DNA of 64,000 bases from Methanoregula sp. (GCF_028679125.1 NZ_JAJRCG010000002.1:124001-188000); one strand, 5' to 3'; shown: positions 1-8,599, counted from the stretch's first letter. Numbers and translations are program-made. Notes: a model not told the origin generated them from the sequence alone.

Positions 1-208
1 CGGCATTGCCCGGCATCCGGTCCGGTTCCGGGTACCGTGTCGGGAGGAATGCTGCCGAAAATGCTGCTGCATGGTTCATCGTATCAGGTAGCTGAGTGTT
101 GTCCCCGCAACCAGAAAAGCGATCGGATCGTGTCTTCCCCTACCGAGAGATTATTAACAGACTCCTGCGGATAGCTGATCATTGCCCCATATCGGCGGTG
201 GCACCCTT
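1..208. other. Left edge: no gene assigned
   Basis: A plus-strand frame is open from base 3 to a TGA at 93-95 and could be the tail of a gene cut by the window edge. A minus-strand frame starting at an ATG near base 77 is equally open leftward. I cannot choose between them. The rest, up to the start at 209, is probably the 5' region of the next gene and contains the GGCGGTGG-like ribosome binding site at 194-201. Confidence 0.25.
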
Positions 209-1159
209 ATGTATACGATTACCCTCATCCCCCCGGAAGAGAAAGACCGGCTGGCTGCCCGCCTCATGCCGGCCGTCCGGTACGAGATCAAATCCGAGAT
301 CTATGGCTGCTGCATCAAGCTCCTGTCCGATGATCCCGTGCTCCGGGATACCTGGCAGGAGAATTTTTACGCCATGTCGCAGAGCATCCGCTCGCACGGA
401 CGAATGTTCGTTTTCAAAGACCCGGCGTATCCTCCCGACACCGTCCTCTACGAGCCGCAGGCCCGGACCGCGTTCCTCTTCAACATCGGGTATTACGGGT
501 GGATCAAGTCCCTGGCGCTCAGTCTCACCGGCGATATCCTGGAAGATGAACACGGAATCTTTTCGGTGCACGGGGCCTGCATTGACATCGCGGGCAACGG
601 CCTCTGCCTGATCGGGATCTCCGGCGCTGGCAAGACAACGCAGACCTATGGGCTTCTGAAGCATCCCGCGACCCGCATCGTCTCGGATGACTGGTTCTTC
701 TCCCGGATGTTCGGCCCGGAGATTCTTGCCTATGGCTCCGAGAAGAACTTCTATATCCGGCAGGACCTGGCCACGGTCTGGAAAGAATACAGCGGGCTTG
801 TCAAAGCGGATGAATATGACCGGAACGGGCGTGCTGTCGCGGATCTCCGGTGGGTGATCGGGAAAGGGAGACTCCTCCCCCTGACCACTCTGCGGACGGT
901 CATCATGCTCAGGCGCGACCCGGCTGACCGGAATACCGTGCAGTCCCTGAACCCGGAGGCGGCGCTCGCGCTCTTCGAGAAGAACAATTTCTTCAACCCC
1001 CACCTCCTTGTCAGCAGCCCCTACAAAGCGGCGATACGGAAGCGGTACATGAGCGAGCTGCTCGGGCGGACAACCGTGTACGAGGTCAATACGATCGGTA
1101 CGCCGGCCGAGACGCAGAGGATGATCCGGTCGCTCGTTGCCGTCCCGCAGGAGATCTGA
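209..1159 (+). CDS. HPr kinase/PEPCK-like P-loop protein
   Basis: A 316-residue protein with a Walker A loop GISGAGKTT at about residues 135-143, followed by SDDWFF at about 158, where an HPr-kinase-like fold would place its acidic catalytic residues. The loop is preceded by VHGACIDIAGNGLCLIG, the usual layout of HPr kinase/phosphorylase-like domains in which a strand pair leads into the P-loop. The ATG at 209 is preferred over an upstream TTG at 182 because a GGTGG sequence lies just before it. No HPr or PTS gene is visible nearby, so the substrate is unknown. A kinase acting on a small molecule or a peptide is as likely as a true HPr kinase. The fold is inferred from motif order only. Confidence 0.6.
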   Translation: MYTITLIPPEEKDRLAARLMPAVRYEIKSEIYGCCIKLLSDDPVLRDTWQENFYAMSQSIRSHGRMFVFKDPAYPPDTVLYEPQARTAFLFNIGYYGWIKSLALSLTGDILEDEHGIFSVHGACIDIAGNGLCLIGISGAGKTTQTYGLLKHPATRIVSDDWFFSRMFGPEILAYGSEKNFYIRQDLATVWKEYSGLVKADEYDRNGRAVADLRWVIGKGRLLPLTTLRTVIMLRRDPADRNTVQSLNPEAALALFEKNNFFNPHLLVSSPYKAAIRKRYMSELLGRTTVYEVNTIGTPAETQRMIRSLVAVPQEI

Positions 1160-1320
1160 ACCGGATCCTGAAAATATCGTTTGATCATTATTAGACCGTC
1201 AGCACAGTCTGATCATACTGTTGACTCTCCGGGTTAAAATGGACAGGAAACGGGAAAATTTCTGTCATTTTTCCACATTTCCGCTCTTTTTTAAAAAGAT
1301 GGATAGGGATTTCCGGATTG

Positions 1321-1764
1321 TCAGGTCTGTGCTTTCTTCAGGTGGAGATCGAACACGCCATTTCTCATGCTCAGTCGGGCCCCCTGATTCGTGACCGGTC
1401 CGGGAAGCGTGACAACCCTTTGTAAGGCGATCGATACCCGTTCCGGCCCGGCATTCCTGCCAGTGTCCCCGCACTCGTTTCCCTCGCAGTCACAGGTGAT
1501 CTTCAGCATATCCCGATTGATGAGATCAACGGATATTTTTGCATTTGTCCCCGGGATCGTATCCATCGTCACCGTTACTTCGTCATCATGTACCGTGACT
1601 TCCGCGTCCAGGTTATGCAGGTACTGGCAAATGATCTCAGGATTTTTTTCTGGCGGCAACAGCGGGTTGTCCGCAGGTTCAAGAGCAAGCTGGTACAGGT
1701 AGTCCATGGATGCTCTGAGTTCATCGAGTTCATCATAGATAGATCGGCGAAAACGTCGTACCAT
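1321..1764 (-). CDS. Hsp20/alpha-crystallin family small heat-shock protein
   Basis: A 147-residue protein whose C-terminal half has the alpha-crystallin pattern: alternating beta segments, the VVTLPGPV segment and a closing region ending GVFDLHLKK. The N-terminal helix-rich part (RSIYDELDELRASMDYLY) is typical of archaeal Hsp20 proteins. A GGAGG site lies 8 bases before the ATG. It would act as an ATP-independent holdase in the cytoplasm. A small CDCEGNECG segment between two beta strands, with three cysteines, is unusual for the family and could bind metal or be a simple loop insertion. It is followed on the same strand, further upstream, by aIF1A. The family call is by motif recognition. 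Confidence 0.7.
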   Translation of the reverse strand: MVRRFRRSIYDELDELRASMDYLYQLALEPADNPLLPPEKNPEIICQYLHNLDAEVTVHDDEVTVTMDTIPGTNAKISVDLINRDMLKITCDCEGNECGDTGRNAGPERVSIALQRVVTLPGPVTNQGARLSMRNGVFDLHLKKAQT

Positions 1765-1863
1765 TTCTCAACCTCCTCTTTTTTGTTGCCCAGGTGAGAT
1801 CCCACCTGGATAAGGGGACGGAGGATGTCTGGGCGAATATAGGTTGTGGTAAAAAAGAACCGG

Positions 1864-2205
1864 TTAGATGTACTGGTTTCTCCTGAGCCAGTCAGTCTGC
1901 GGTTTGAGATACCGGTAAATAATATCGCATTTTTCATCCTGGAAACTCCAGGGAACGACAAGAACGGTATCTCCCTCACGTATCCACTGGCGTTTCTTCA
2001 TCTTTCCCTTGATCCTTCCCATGCGGATGACCCCGTCAATGCACTGGACGCGGATGTGATTTGCCCCGAGCATGGATTCGGCAATGGCGAACTGTTCCTT
2101 GTTCCATTTCTTGGGCAACCGTACGCGGCAGACGGGCGTGCCGTCTGGATTCACTGCGTTTGGATCTGCTGCGCCTGTATCATCTTTTCTGTGAAAACCA
2201 CTCAT
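1864..2205 (-). CDS. eif1A: Translation initiation factor aIF-1A
   Basis: A 113-residue protein with the S1-like OB fold of eIF1A: PDGTPVCRVRLPKKW, then MLGANHIRVQCIDGVIRMGRIKGKMKKRQWIREGD in the usual order, and the DIIYRYLK segment. It binds the A site of the small ribosomal subunit and assists start-codon selection. A TATA-like GTATAACA lies about 25 bases before the ATG and no Shine-Dalgarno sequence is seen, so the mRNA is probably leaderless. The C-terminal tail after the OB fold is short, as in other archaea. Confidence 0.93.
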   Translation of the reverse strand: MSGFHRKDDTGAADPNAVNPDGTPVCRVRLPKKWNKEQFAIAESMLGANHIRVQCIDGVIRMGRIKGKMKKRQWIREGDTVLVVPWSFQDEKCDIIYRYLKPQTDWLRRNQYI

Positions 2206-2920
2206 TCAACCAACTACGTATACTGTTATACATGCTGGCTGACATGTTGAAGAGATGTATTGATGACCGGGTGGATTACAGGACCCCCTTAGTGTGAAAA
2301 ACGCCGGGTGGGGATTATCCGGAATGGTATTTGTCGTGAGAACCGGATAGATCCGCATTGACCTGCTTGACGAAAAAAGGGGATGCCGACCGGTACTGTT
2401 TCCCGTGATAGAGGTCAGGATCCGGGTCATATGATCATCAGATAAAAATAAGCCCATTTCGGGCCCCATTTCCCATTTTCCTGTAAGTGGCTCTATTGGA
2501 AAGGCCCGGAAACCCGTCCTTTTCATTTCCTGTGGAAAATAAACGTATTTCCAGCCCTGTTTGTCAAAATACTCCCGTTTTCCCCCTCGTATAATGGCTT
2601 TTATCAGCGATTGAATCGTGCCGGGTTTCCACCTTCAGGTTCACTCATCCAGACCCAAAAAAGGCTGGCAGAACGCGAATATGAAGGCCGGTTTTTCCGT
2701 CAGAGGGGAAAAACAGGGACTGATGGATAATCCTGTGAATCCTGTAAAAAAATGCAGACAACCTGGTGGTAGATCATTTTGTTGGCACCAACAAAATGAT
2801 CCTGCTTGGATCCGGAGCTTGAGTGTGAGATAGAGCAGTACGATGCCCGGCAATGTAACCGCGTTGGGGAAAAATCCGGGCTGTCACCCGGAGTACTGGC
2901 AGGACACGGCAGGCCGGGTC
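2206..2920. other. 715-base intergenic region without a recognisable gene
   Basis: Several open frames of 70-180 codons cross this stretch on both strands, but none has a convincing start, ribosome binding site or family motif, and they contradict each other. The region holds the 30-base palindrome described separately and probably the promoter of the aIF1A gene at its left end. Nothing else was seen. Confidence 0.5.
2772..2801. repeat. Near-perfect 30-base palindrome (possible terminator or operator)
   Basis: Two 14-base arms, GATCATTTTGTTGG and its exact complement, are separated by only CA. On the minus strand a run of seven T follows about 20 bases later, so it could terminate transcription of the small membrane-protein gene that ends at 2921. 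The very short loop makes a cruciform or a dimeric-protein site equally possible. Confidence 0.6.
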
Positions 2921-3145
2921 TCACGAGAACGAGAAATGAAAGATATTGATCCCACAGAACCGCTCGAAGAGATACAGGATGCCAAAGAAGATCGCCGCAT
3001 AGATCAGGAAACCGACAATGAACCCGGGGATACCCGTGAGGCCGCTGAACTGCATCAGGATATTGGAGGCCCCGTTCGCGATGAGGATCGCGCACAGCAG
3101 GACGAGTATGATGGTGATGATGCGTTTGACCGATGTAAGATCCAT
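2921..3145 (-). CDS. Small two-helix membrane protein, unknown function
   Basis: A 74-residue protein made almost entirely of two membrane segments: about residues 9-27 (IITIILVLLCAILIANGA) and about 41-62 (IPGFIVGFLIYAAIFFGILYLF). The charges RFC and K residues at the ends suggest an in/out topology but no motif is recognised. It stands alone, facing away from the downstream STAS gene, and its transcript would run into the palindrome at 2772-2801. Codon use looks like its neighbours, which supports a real gene. I do not recognise the family. Confidence 0.5.
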   Translation of the reverse strand: MDLTSVKRIITIILVLLCAILIANGASNILMQFSGLTGIPGFIVGFLIYAAIFFGILYLFERFCGINIFHFSFS

Positions 3146-3261
3146 GGATCAGATCCGGGGTCCGGGAATATAAAATTCCCCAAAAGAAGAACAGCCGGCC
3201 CGTGGGAATCCCACCCTTATAAAAAGGACGCATGCAATAGTTCATTCAGGAGACATACACT

Positions 3262-4569
3262 ATGGAAGCCAGAAGCGAACGGAAAGATGGTGTCCTCATT
3301 TTTTCTGTCAACGGCAGGCTCGACGCATTCGGCGCCCAGCAGCTCAATGACTGGGCACGCGGGGAACTCCACGACGATGATAAGGACCTGGTTGTCGATC
3401 TGGCCGGGGCCACGTACCTGAGTAGCGGCGGCATCCGGGTCTTCAATGGCCTGAAGAAAGAACTGAAGCGCAGGAACGGCAAGTTCGCCCTTGCCGCGGT
3501 CGGGGAGTACCCGGCAAAAGTGCTCGACATGGCCGGCTTCACCTCGGTTTTCACCATGTACCCGACCGCAGAAGAGGCGGTGTCGGATATCAATAAAAAG
3601 CGGAAAAACCCCTCGCTCTTCAACGAGATCTTCTACAAGAAGATCATCGATGGCGATGTCAGCCTTACCATTGAGCCGGGGTGGATGACAAAGAGCCCGG
3701 TCATTCGTGTCACCGGCCAGGTGGACCGGGTGCTCCACGCAACGATCACCGAAGCAGATGTCCGGGCCAAGAAGTTCTCCGAGATCACGTACTCCCTCGG
3801 CCTCGGTGCCATGGGAGCGGATCTCAAAGATTCCCTTGGTCTCATGGGCGAGATGATCACGCTGTACGGTTCCATGGTCTGGCTCCCGACCGATGGCAAC
3901 AGCACGCCGGATTTCATGACTCCCTCGGATACCTCGGACGGAGACCTGCCGGTCTACACCGGGTTCAACATCACGCTCGACGGCCCGTTCAACGAGTACC
4001 TGACACTGGACTCGGCCGATCCCAGGGGCGTGAGCATCGCTGATATCTACCGCGTCATCTTCTCATCAGGCCGCGAGCGGGTCAAGACCTACCGCGGCGT
4101 GGTGGCCGTGACCATGTGGGGCATCCTCTCGGGCTTTGCCAGCTCCGGCCTGAAGAAGGCCCCGGTGGCCGGGTCAATCAACCCCGGAGAGTCTATCATG
4201 GACCCGTCCCATGTCCACGAATGGATGGCAGGCGACAAAGGTTCCTCGTACCAGGGCGACACGCTCGTGAGTTTCGGCATCGGCATCGATCTGGGCGGAG
4301 ACCTGTCCGCGTTCCGGCCCGAGACCCTTTCGTCCCTGTACTATGCCAACCCCTTAAACACCGGCGCGGGAAAAGAGATGTACCTCCACAACCATGGCGT
4401 GGTCTTCAGGAATATTCCCTATGACGCAACCCTTGACCTGAACACGCAGGTGAAGAAGATCGTAACCGACGGGGAGTTCGTGGACATGCGCCACCTCCTT
4501 GATACCACGAGGCTGCGCAAGGCAAAGATCGGTATTGCCTATATCCAGGATATTGTAAAAGAGCCCTGA
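3262..4569 (+). CDS. STAS-domain protein with large unknown C-terminal domain
   Basis: A 435-residue protein. Residues 1-112 are a STAS (anti-sigma-factor-antagonist) domain with the phospho-acceptor region VVDLAGATYLSSGGIRVF at about 48-65, where one of the two serines would be phosphorylated by an RsbW-type kinase. Residues 120-435 form a second domain I do not recognise, with segments such as SLGLGAMG, GSMVWLPTDG, FNITLDGPFNEYLTLD and SFGIGIDLGGDL. These suggest an enzyme-like beta-rich fold. The domain is not a known transporter or kinase. A GGAG site lies 11 bases before the ATG. The gene converges on the RsbW-like gene at 4573 with a gap of three bases, which makes it part of the same partner-switching cluster. 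Confidence 0.75.
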   Translation: MEARSERKDGVLIFSVNGRLDAFGAQQLNDWARGELHDDDKDLVVDLAGATYLSSGGIRVFNGLKKELKRRNGKFALAAVGEYPAKVLDMAGFTSVFTMYPTAEEAVSDINKKRKNPSLFNEIFYKKIIDGDVSLTIEPGWMTKSPVIRVTGQVDRVLHATITEADVRAKKFSEITYSLGLGAMGADLKDSLGLMGEMITLYGSMVWLPTDGNSTPDFMTPSDTSDGDLPVYTGFNITLDGPFNEYLTLDSADPRGVSIADIYRVIFSSGRERVKTYRGVVAVTMWGILSGFASSGLKKAPVAGSINPGESIMDPSHVHEWMAGDKGSSYQGDTLVSFGIGIDLGGDLSAFRPETLSSLYYANPLNTGAGKEMYLHNHGVVFRNIPYDATLDLNTQVKKIVTDGEFVDMRHLLDTTRLRKAKIGIAYIQDIVKEP

Positions 4570-4572
4570 CCT

Positions 4573-5007
4573 CTACTCGTTTTTTTCAGGAACGGACTTC
4601 TTTTTTATCATCGTCAAGATGTTCTTCCCGTCCTCGAAACGGTACTGGATATCGCTCATGATCTGCCGGGCCAGGAAGATCCCGAGGCCGCCGATCTCCC
4701 GCTCCTCGATATTCTGCTCCAGGTCCGGCTCGGGCATCAGGAGTGGATTGAACGGGACTGCGCGGTCTTCGAGCTGGATCGAGATCTCGTCAGGGCCTGC
4801 ACGGCAGGTGATGACAATATCCCCCACGGTATTCTCGTACCCGTGGACAATGATATTGGTGACTGCCTCCTCAACGGCAAGCTGGGTATCCAGGATATCC
4901 TCCCCGGGAAATTCCTGGTCCAGCATGAGGGACTCGAGCGCGTCGGACACTTTTGCGATCTCTTCGAGATCCGACGGGATTGTGAGTGACTGCGACTGCT
5001 CAGGCAT
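4573..5007 (-). CDS. Anti-sigma-factor-type serine kinase (RsbW/SpoIIAB-like ATPase)
   Basis: A 144-residue HATPase_c_2 protein with the N box QLAVEEAVTNIIVHGY, a degenerate D box near LEDRAVPFNP and the glycine-rich lid EREIGGLGIFLAR. This is the length and motif order of stand-alone RsbW/SpoIIAB kinases, which phosphorylate STAS antagonists and hold a partner protein. A GTG at 5019 is also possible, but the GGTGG ribosome binding site that includes that GTG sits 9 bases before the ATG at 5007, so I chose the ATG. The gene lies 20 bases downstream of the SpoIIE-type phosphatase on the same strand, so kinase and phosphatase are probably cotranscribed. Confidence 0.85.
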   Translation of the reverse strand: MPEQSQSLTIPSDLEEIAKVSDALESLMLDQEFPGEDILDTQLAVEEAVTNIIVHGYENTVGDIVITCRAGPDEISIQLEDRAVPFNPLLMPEPDLEQNIEEREIGGLGIFLARQIMSDIQYRFEDGKNILTMIKKKSVPEKNE

Positions 5008-5027
5008 CGGTTCGTCCACCTGTCTTG

Positions 5028-6410
5028 TTATTCCACCTTGATGATCATCAGCGTGATATCATCCGACTGGGGCTGATCCCCGGTAAATTCCTTTACCTCA
5101 TGGAGGATCTTGGACATGATTGCTTTTGAATCCATGCCCCGGGACTGGCTGATCGCGGCCCTCAGCCGATCCTCGCCGAACTGCTTCAGCTGGCAGTTCT
5201 CGGCTTCGGTGATCCCGTCCGTGTAGAGGACCAGGACATCGCCCTGCGTGAGCTCTTTTGTGCCCTGGGTGTACTCGGCCTCTGCCATGGCAGCGACCGC
5301 CATCCCGGTTGCCTCCAGGATCTCGAACGAGCCATCAGCGGCGTGGCAGATGATCGGCGGGTTGTGGCCGGCGTTGACGTACGTCAGGTTCCGGTTCTTC
5401 ACCTCGATAATACCATAGAACAGGGTGACGAACATCCCGGATTTCGAATCGGGAGCAATGATCGCGTTGGAGGATTTGATGACCTCGGCAGGCCGGTCCG
5501 GGTACCAGGTTGCATTGACCCGGACAACGATACGGGACAAGGCCATGAAAAGTGCCGCGGGAATTCCCTTGCCGGACACGTCCGCGATCATTACGCCGAG
5601 CCGGTCATTGGAGAGCGGGATCACTTCCAGCGGGATGACATCGAAGAAGTCGCCGCCCACTTCCTTGGCCATCATACTGTGTGCAGAGATATCGAACCCC
5701 TTGATCTGGGAGATCTTTTCCGGGAGGAAACTCTGCTGGATATCGGCAGCAATGGCAAGCTCCGTGTTCTTGCGCTCCATCTCCTTCATCAGGCCGTCGC
5801 GTTCTGCCTGGAGCCTGCGTTCCGTCTGGAGATTTTCCACAATGAACGCGAAGACGAACATCCCCGCCGCGTTTGCCGCGATCATGGGGATGGAGACCTG
5901 CTGCACAACTGCCATCGCCTTGTCGAACGGGCTGCATATGGCAAGGGTGAGCAGCATGTGAAGCGCTTCCATGAGAATACCGAAGAGAACGGCAATGGTG
6001 ATCCCGGCGAACTTCTTCTTGCAGGCATACCAGATCAGGCCGCCGAAGAGCCCGGCAAGGACCGTGGAGAGCGAGCAGGAATACATCGTAAACCCGCCGA
6101 GGCTGAAACGGTACGCGGCCCCGATGAGACCGGCGCTGATACCGACCACCGGTCCGCCCAGCAGGCCGGCGAGCATTGGCCCGAGATCGCGGACATTGAC
6201 GATCGCGCCGTTGACCTCCACACCGGCCATGGTGCCGTAGACCGAGAGCGCTCCAAAGATAAGGATCAGGACTGCTTGTGATTTCCAGGTCAGATGACCT
6301 TCAAGAACATCGATGAAGAACCTGCTCCGGGTGAGCAGGTAGGCAACCACGATGATCACGCACATTATCTGGAGGAGCAGGATCAAAGAGGAGAGTATTG
6401 TTGTTGCCAT
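5028..6410 (-). CDS. LytS-type 5TM sensor with SpoIIE/RsbU PP2C phosphatase domain
   Basis: A 460-residue membrane protein. The N-terminal 200 residues hold about six membrane helices with the 5TM-5TMR_LYT signature NVRDLGPMLAGLLGGP and GLIGAAYRFSLGG. A coiled linker (QTERRLQAERDGLMKEMERKNTELAIAADIQ) leads to the PP2C domain, whose metal-site motifs are visible: VGGDFFDV, IADVSGKGIPAALFMA, NAGHNPP, LYTDGITEAEN and QSDDITLMII. It should dephosphorylate a STAS protein in response to a membrane or extracellular signal. It is divergently placed to the STAS gene at 6535 and upstream of the RsbW-like kinase. Confidence 0.88.
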   Translation of the reverse strand: MATTILSSLILLLQIMCVIIVVAYLLTRSRFFIDVLEGHLTWKSQAVLILIFGALSVYGTMAGVEVNGAIVNVRDLGPMLAGLLGGPVVGISAGLIGAAYRFSLGGFTMYSCSLSTVLAGLFGGLIWYACKKKFAGITIAVLFGILMEALHMLLTLAICSPFDKAMAVVQQVSIPMIAANAAGMFVFAFIVENLQTERRLQAERDGLMKEMERKNTELAIAADIQQSFLPEKISQIKGFDISAHSMMAKEVGGDFFDVIPLEVIPLSNDRLGVMIADVSGKGIPAALFMALSRIVVRVNATWYPDRPAEVIKSSNAIIAPDSKSGMFVTLFYGIIEVKNRNLTYVNAGHNPPIICHAADGSFEILEATGMAVAAMAEAEYTQGTKELTQGDVLVLYTDGITEAENCQLKQFGEDRLRAAISQSRGMDSKAIMSKILHEVKEFTGDQPQSDDITLMIIKVE

Positions 6411-6534
6411 GCCAATCCTGTACGCATTGACCCCCGTTCCACTTAATATTCACCATTCTCAAGAGGGATAGGATTATCTTTTTTAAGCACCGACATTGCA
6501 CTACCAAAAAACCAGATTTGTGTGGGGGACTTCA

Positions 6535-6867
6535 GTGGATATTACTACCAACAACAAGGACAATGCAACTATCCTTTCTATTGCAGGAAGAGTCGATACC
6601 GCCACCGCACCGGTGCTCGAACAGGCGATCAACAAGGAGATCGAGGCAGGCCACCGCAGGGTCCTGCTGAACTTTTCAGCCGTATCCTATATCAGCAGCG
6701 GCGGCCTGCGGGTGCTTCTTGCAACCGCAAAGAAACTCAAAGGCGCAGACGACAAATTCAGCATCTGCGGGCTCTCACCCGAAGTCCTGAAGATCCTCAA
6801 GCTTGCCGGGTTCACCTCGATTTTCTCGATCTATCCTTCCGAGGGAGAGGCGCTTGCCGGCTGGTAA
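6535..6867 (+). CDS. Single-domain STAS protein (anti-sigma-antagonist type)
   Basis: A 110-residue STAS protein with the phospho-acceptor region LLNFSAVSYISSGGLRVLLA. It is the RsbV/SpoIIAA-like partner expected for the neighbouring kinase and phosphatase. I chose the GTG at 6535 because a GGGGGA ribosome binding site precedes it by six bases; the frame remains open to a TTG at 6496 with no such site. Its end overlaps the start of the metallo-beta-lactamase/ATPase gene, so the two are probably translationally coupled. It closely resembles the STAS half of the protein at 3262 (both have SSGG and AGFTS.F motifs), so the two are probably paralogues. Confidence 0.85.
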   Translation: MDITTNNKDNATILSIAGRVDTATAPVLEQAINKEIEAGHRRVLLNFSAVSYISSGGLRVLLATAKKLKGADDKFSICGLSPEVLKILKLAGFTSIFSIYPSEGEALAGW

Positions 6868-8599
6868 CGGCCAGCTGGTTCCTCTCCAATGGCAGCCCCT
6901 GCCGGGAGCGACAGGGGCGCAGGTGTACCCACTTATCCGGAAGATCGATACCGTTTCTTCCAACTCTTATCTTATCCAGACGCCGGATGCCATCCTCCTG
7001 ATCGATCCGGGCGGCCTCCCCGAGCAGGCAGAAAACCTGATGCAGGTGGTAACGGAGTGCCGCCATGAGAAGGACCGCCCGGTCTTTATCATCCTCACCC
7101 ATATCCACACCGACCATTTCTACGGTATCCAGAATGTCCCGGCCTTTGCATTTACCGAGACGGTAACGCTGATGGCCCAGGAGAATGGCGCTGCCGCCCT
7201 CGAACGGGGTGATAAGAGGTATACCCTGGCAGACCTGTTCAGCCTCACCCTCCGGCCGATGAGAGTCGGCATCCACCTCCTGGCCCCGGGCAGCAGGGAG
7301 CATCCCGGCATTCCGGCAGAACTCTGCGTTGCAAACGGCGGCCGTCTCACGGTCACCCGGTTCCTGCCTCATGCTGCGTCGCCGCTCCCGGACCGCGAGG
7401 AGATCCAATTCGGAGCATCCGGGCCAGTTGTCGAGTTCTATCATACGCCCGGGCACAGCGTGGACAGCATCTGTATCCGGATCGGAAGCGTCCTCTTCAT
7501 CGGCGATCTTCTCTTTGCCGCAAATCCCGGGGTTGCCGGCCTTGTCGGGTGGTCGCAGGAGCAACTCATCCGTTCGCTTGAGGGGATCGGGGCGCTTGTC
7601 AGCGGGGGCGGGATCTCGGTCCTCTGCCCTGGCCACGGCCGCCTGATCATGGCCGGGGACGCAGCCAAGACCCTTGCGATGGTGAAGCGCGACACCCTCG
7701 CCCTCACCGATATCGCCGAGCTCAGCCCGGACCGTGCTGCCGATGCCGCCGCATATGCCGAGGAGTGTATGGAAGAGGTGAACGAGCTCTTCACGATCAT
7801 GGCGGGCCGCCTTTATTATGTAGGGTATGTTCTCGAAGAACTGGGCGAGTCCGAGATCGCTGACGAGACCCGTGCCCTCATCCACGGCGAGGCCATGGAT
7901 GAACTCCTGGATGCGTTCAGGACGTTTGCCGATGAGCACCACCGGGCCGGGGGCCTCTCGATCCACCTTGCCCTCAAGGCCGGCCAGGTCATCGGGAAGA
8001 TGCAGCGTATCTTCAACAAGGATGAGCTGGCAGATATCATCGACCGGAGCATGGTGCACCGTGCGGAACGGCTTCTCTCGGATTATATCACCATGTTCCG
8101 CGGCTTCACGCCGCCCCGGGAGATCACCGTCACCGACATCAACGGGCTCATCGAGGCGGTGGCCGAGGGGCACTCCGTCTCCTCATGTTCCGACGATGAT
8201 GTTCTCTCGTCAGCGGATGACGAGGATGCATTTGCCCGGATCCTGCTCGCCCGCCTGGGTACCAGGCCCCTCCTTGACGAGGTTGATTTCGCCATGAACG
8301 AACCCGCGGGCCCGGTACCGGTTGCCATCGACCGCGATCACTTCACCGATCTCCTCACATACATCCTCGAGGACCTGGTCGGGACCGGCTCGGATCATAT
8401 CAGGGTCGGTATCGAAAAGAGCGATTCGGGAGTACAGGTAACCGTATCCGGCAATGTCTCTCCCCATGGAACAAAGGAGAAGCGGAAGACGACACGGTTC
8501 TTATCCGGGCTCTGCGAACGGGCCGGGGGCAGCCTCACCTGCTCCCGCGAGACGGAAGGTCTGTGCCGGTATACGATCGCGATCGCCAACGTAGTATGA
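6854..8599 (+). CDS. Metallo-beta-lactamase fold protein fused to a degenerate histidine-kinase-like ATPase
   Basis: About 581 residues. The N-terminal 260 residues are a metallo-beta-lactamase fold with the metal motif LTHIHTDHFYG, then a histidine in YHTPGHSVDS, the aspartate in LFIGDLLF and the late histidine in LCPGHGR. This is a full set of ligands, so it is probably catalytic. A helical middle follows with a dimerisation-like segment (LSIHLALKAGQVIGKMQRIF). The last 110 residues resemble a histidine-kinase ATP-binding domain with FTDLLTYILEDLVG in the N-box place, but the glycine box is poor. The start is a TTG behind GGGAGAGG, inside the STAS stop region. The coupling with STAS suggests it is part of the switch, either as its output or as a partner of the STAS protein. 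Confidence 0.75.
   Translation: MPAGNGQLVPLQWQPLPGATGAQVYPLIRKIDTVSSNSYLIQTPDAILLIDPGGLPEQAENLMQVVTECRHEKDRPVFIILTHIHTDHFYGIQNVPAFAFTETVTLMAQENGAAALERGDKRYTLADLFSLTLRPMRVGIHLLAPGSREHPGIPAELCVANGGRLTVTRFLPHAASPLPDREEIQFGASGPVVEFYHTPGHSVDSICIRIGSVLFIGDLLFAANPGVAGLVGWSQEQLIRSLEGIGALVSGGGISVLCPGHGRLIMAGDAAKTLAMVKRDTLALTDIAELSPDRAADAAAYAEECMEEVNELFTIMAGRLYYVGYVLEELGESEIADETRALIHGEAMDELLDAFRTFADEHHRAGGLSIHLALKAGQVIGKMQRIFNKDELADIIDRSMVHRAERLLSDYITMFRGFTPPREITVTDINGLIEAVAEGHSVSSCSDDDVLSSADDEDAFARILLARLGTRPLLDEVDFAMNEPAGPVPVAIDRDHFTDLLTYILEDLVGTGSDHIRVGIEKSDSGVQVTVSGNVSPHGTKEKRKTTRFLSGLCERAGGSLTCSRETEGLCRYTIAIANVV

Noticed and set aside
179-1003. Long minus-strand frame of 274 codons opposite the HPr-kinase-like gene
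   Set aside because: It is the antisense shadow of a GC-rich gene whose plus-strand product has a clear P-loop; the antisense product has no motif.
2206-2526. 106-codon minus-strand frame after aIF1A
   Set aside because: No ribosome binding site, no family motif, and it overlaps the probable aIF1A promoter; the composition is not like that of the neighbouring genes.
6812-8173. Minus-strand frame of 453 codons opposite the MBL/ATPase gene
   Set aside because: The plus strand has complete metal ligands and an ATPase-like domain; the antisense frame has no recognisable domain.
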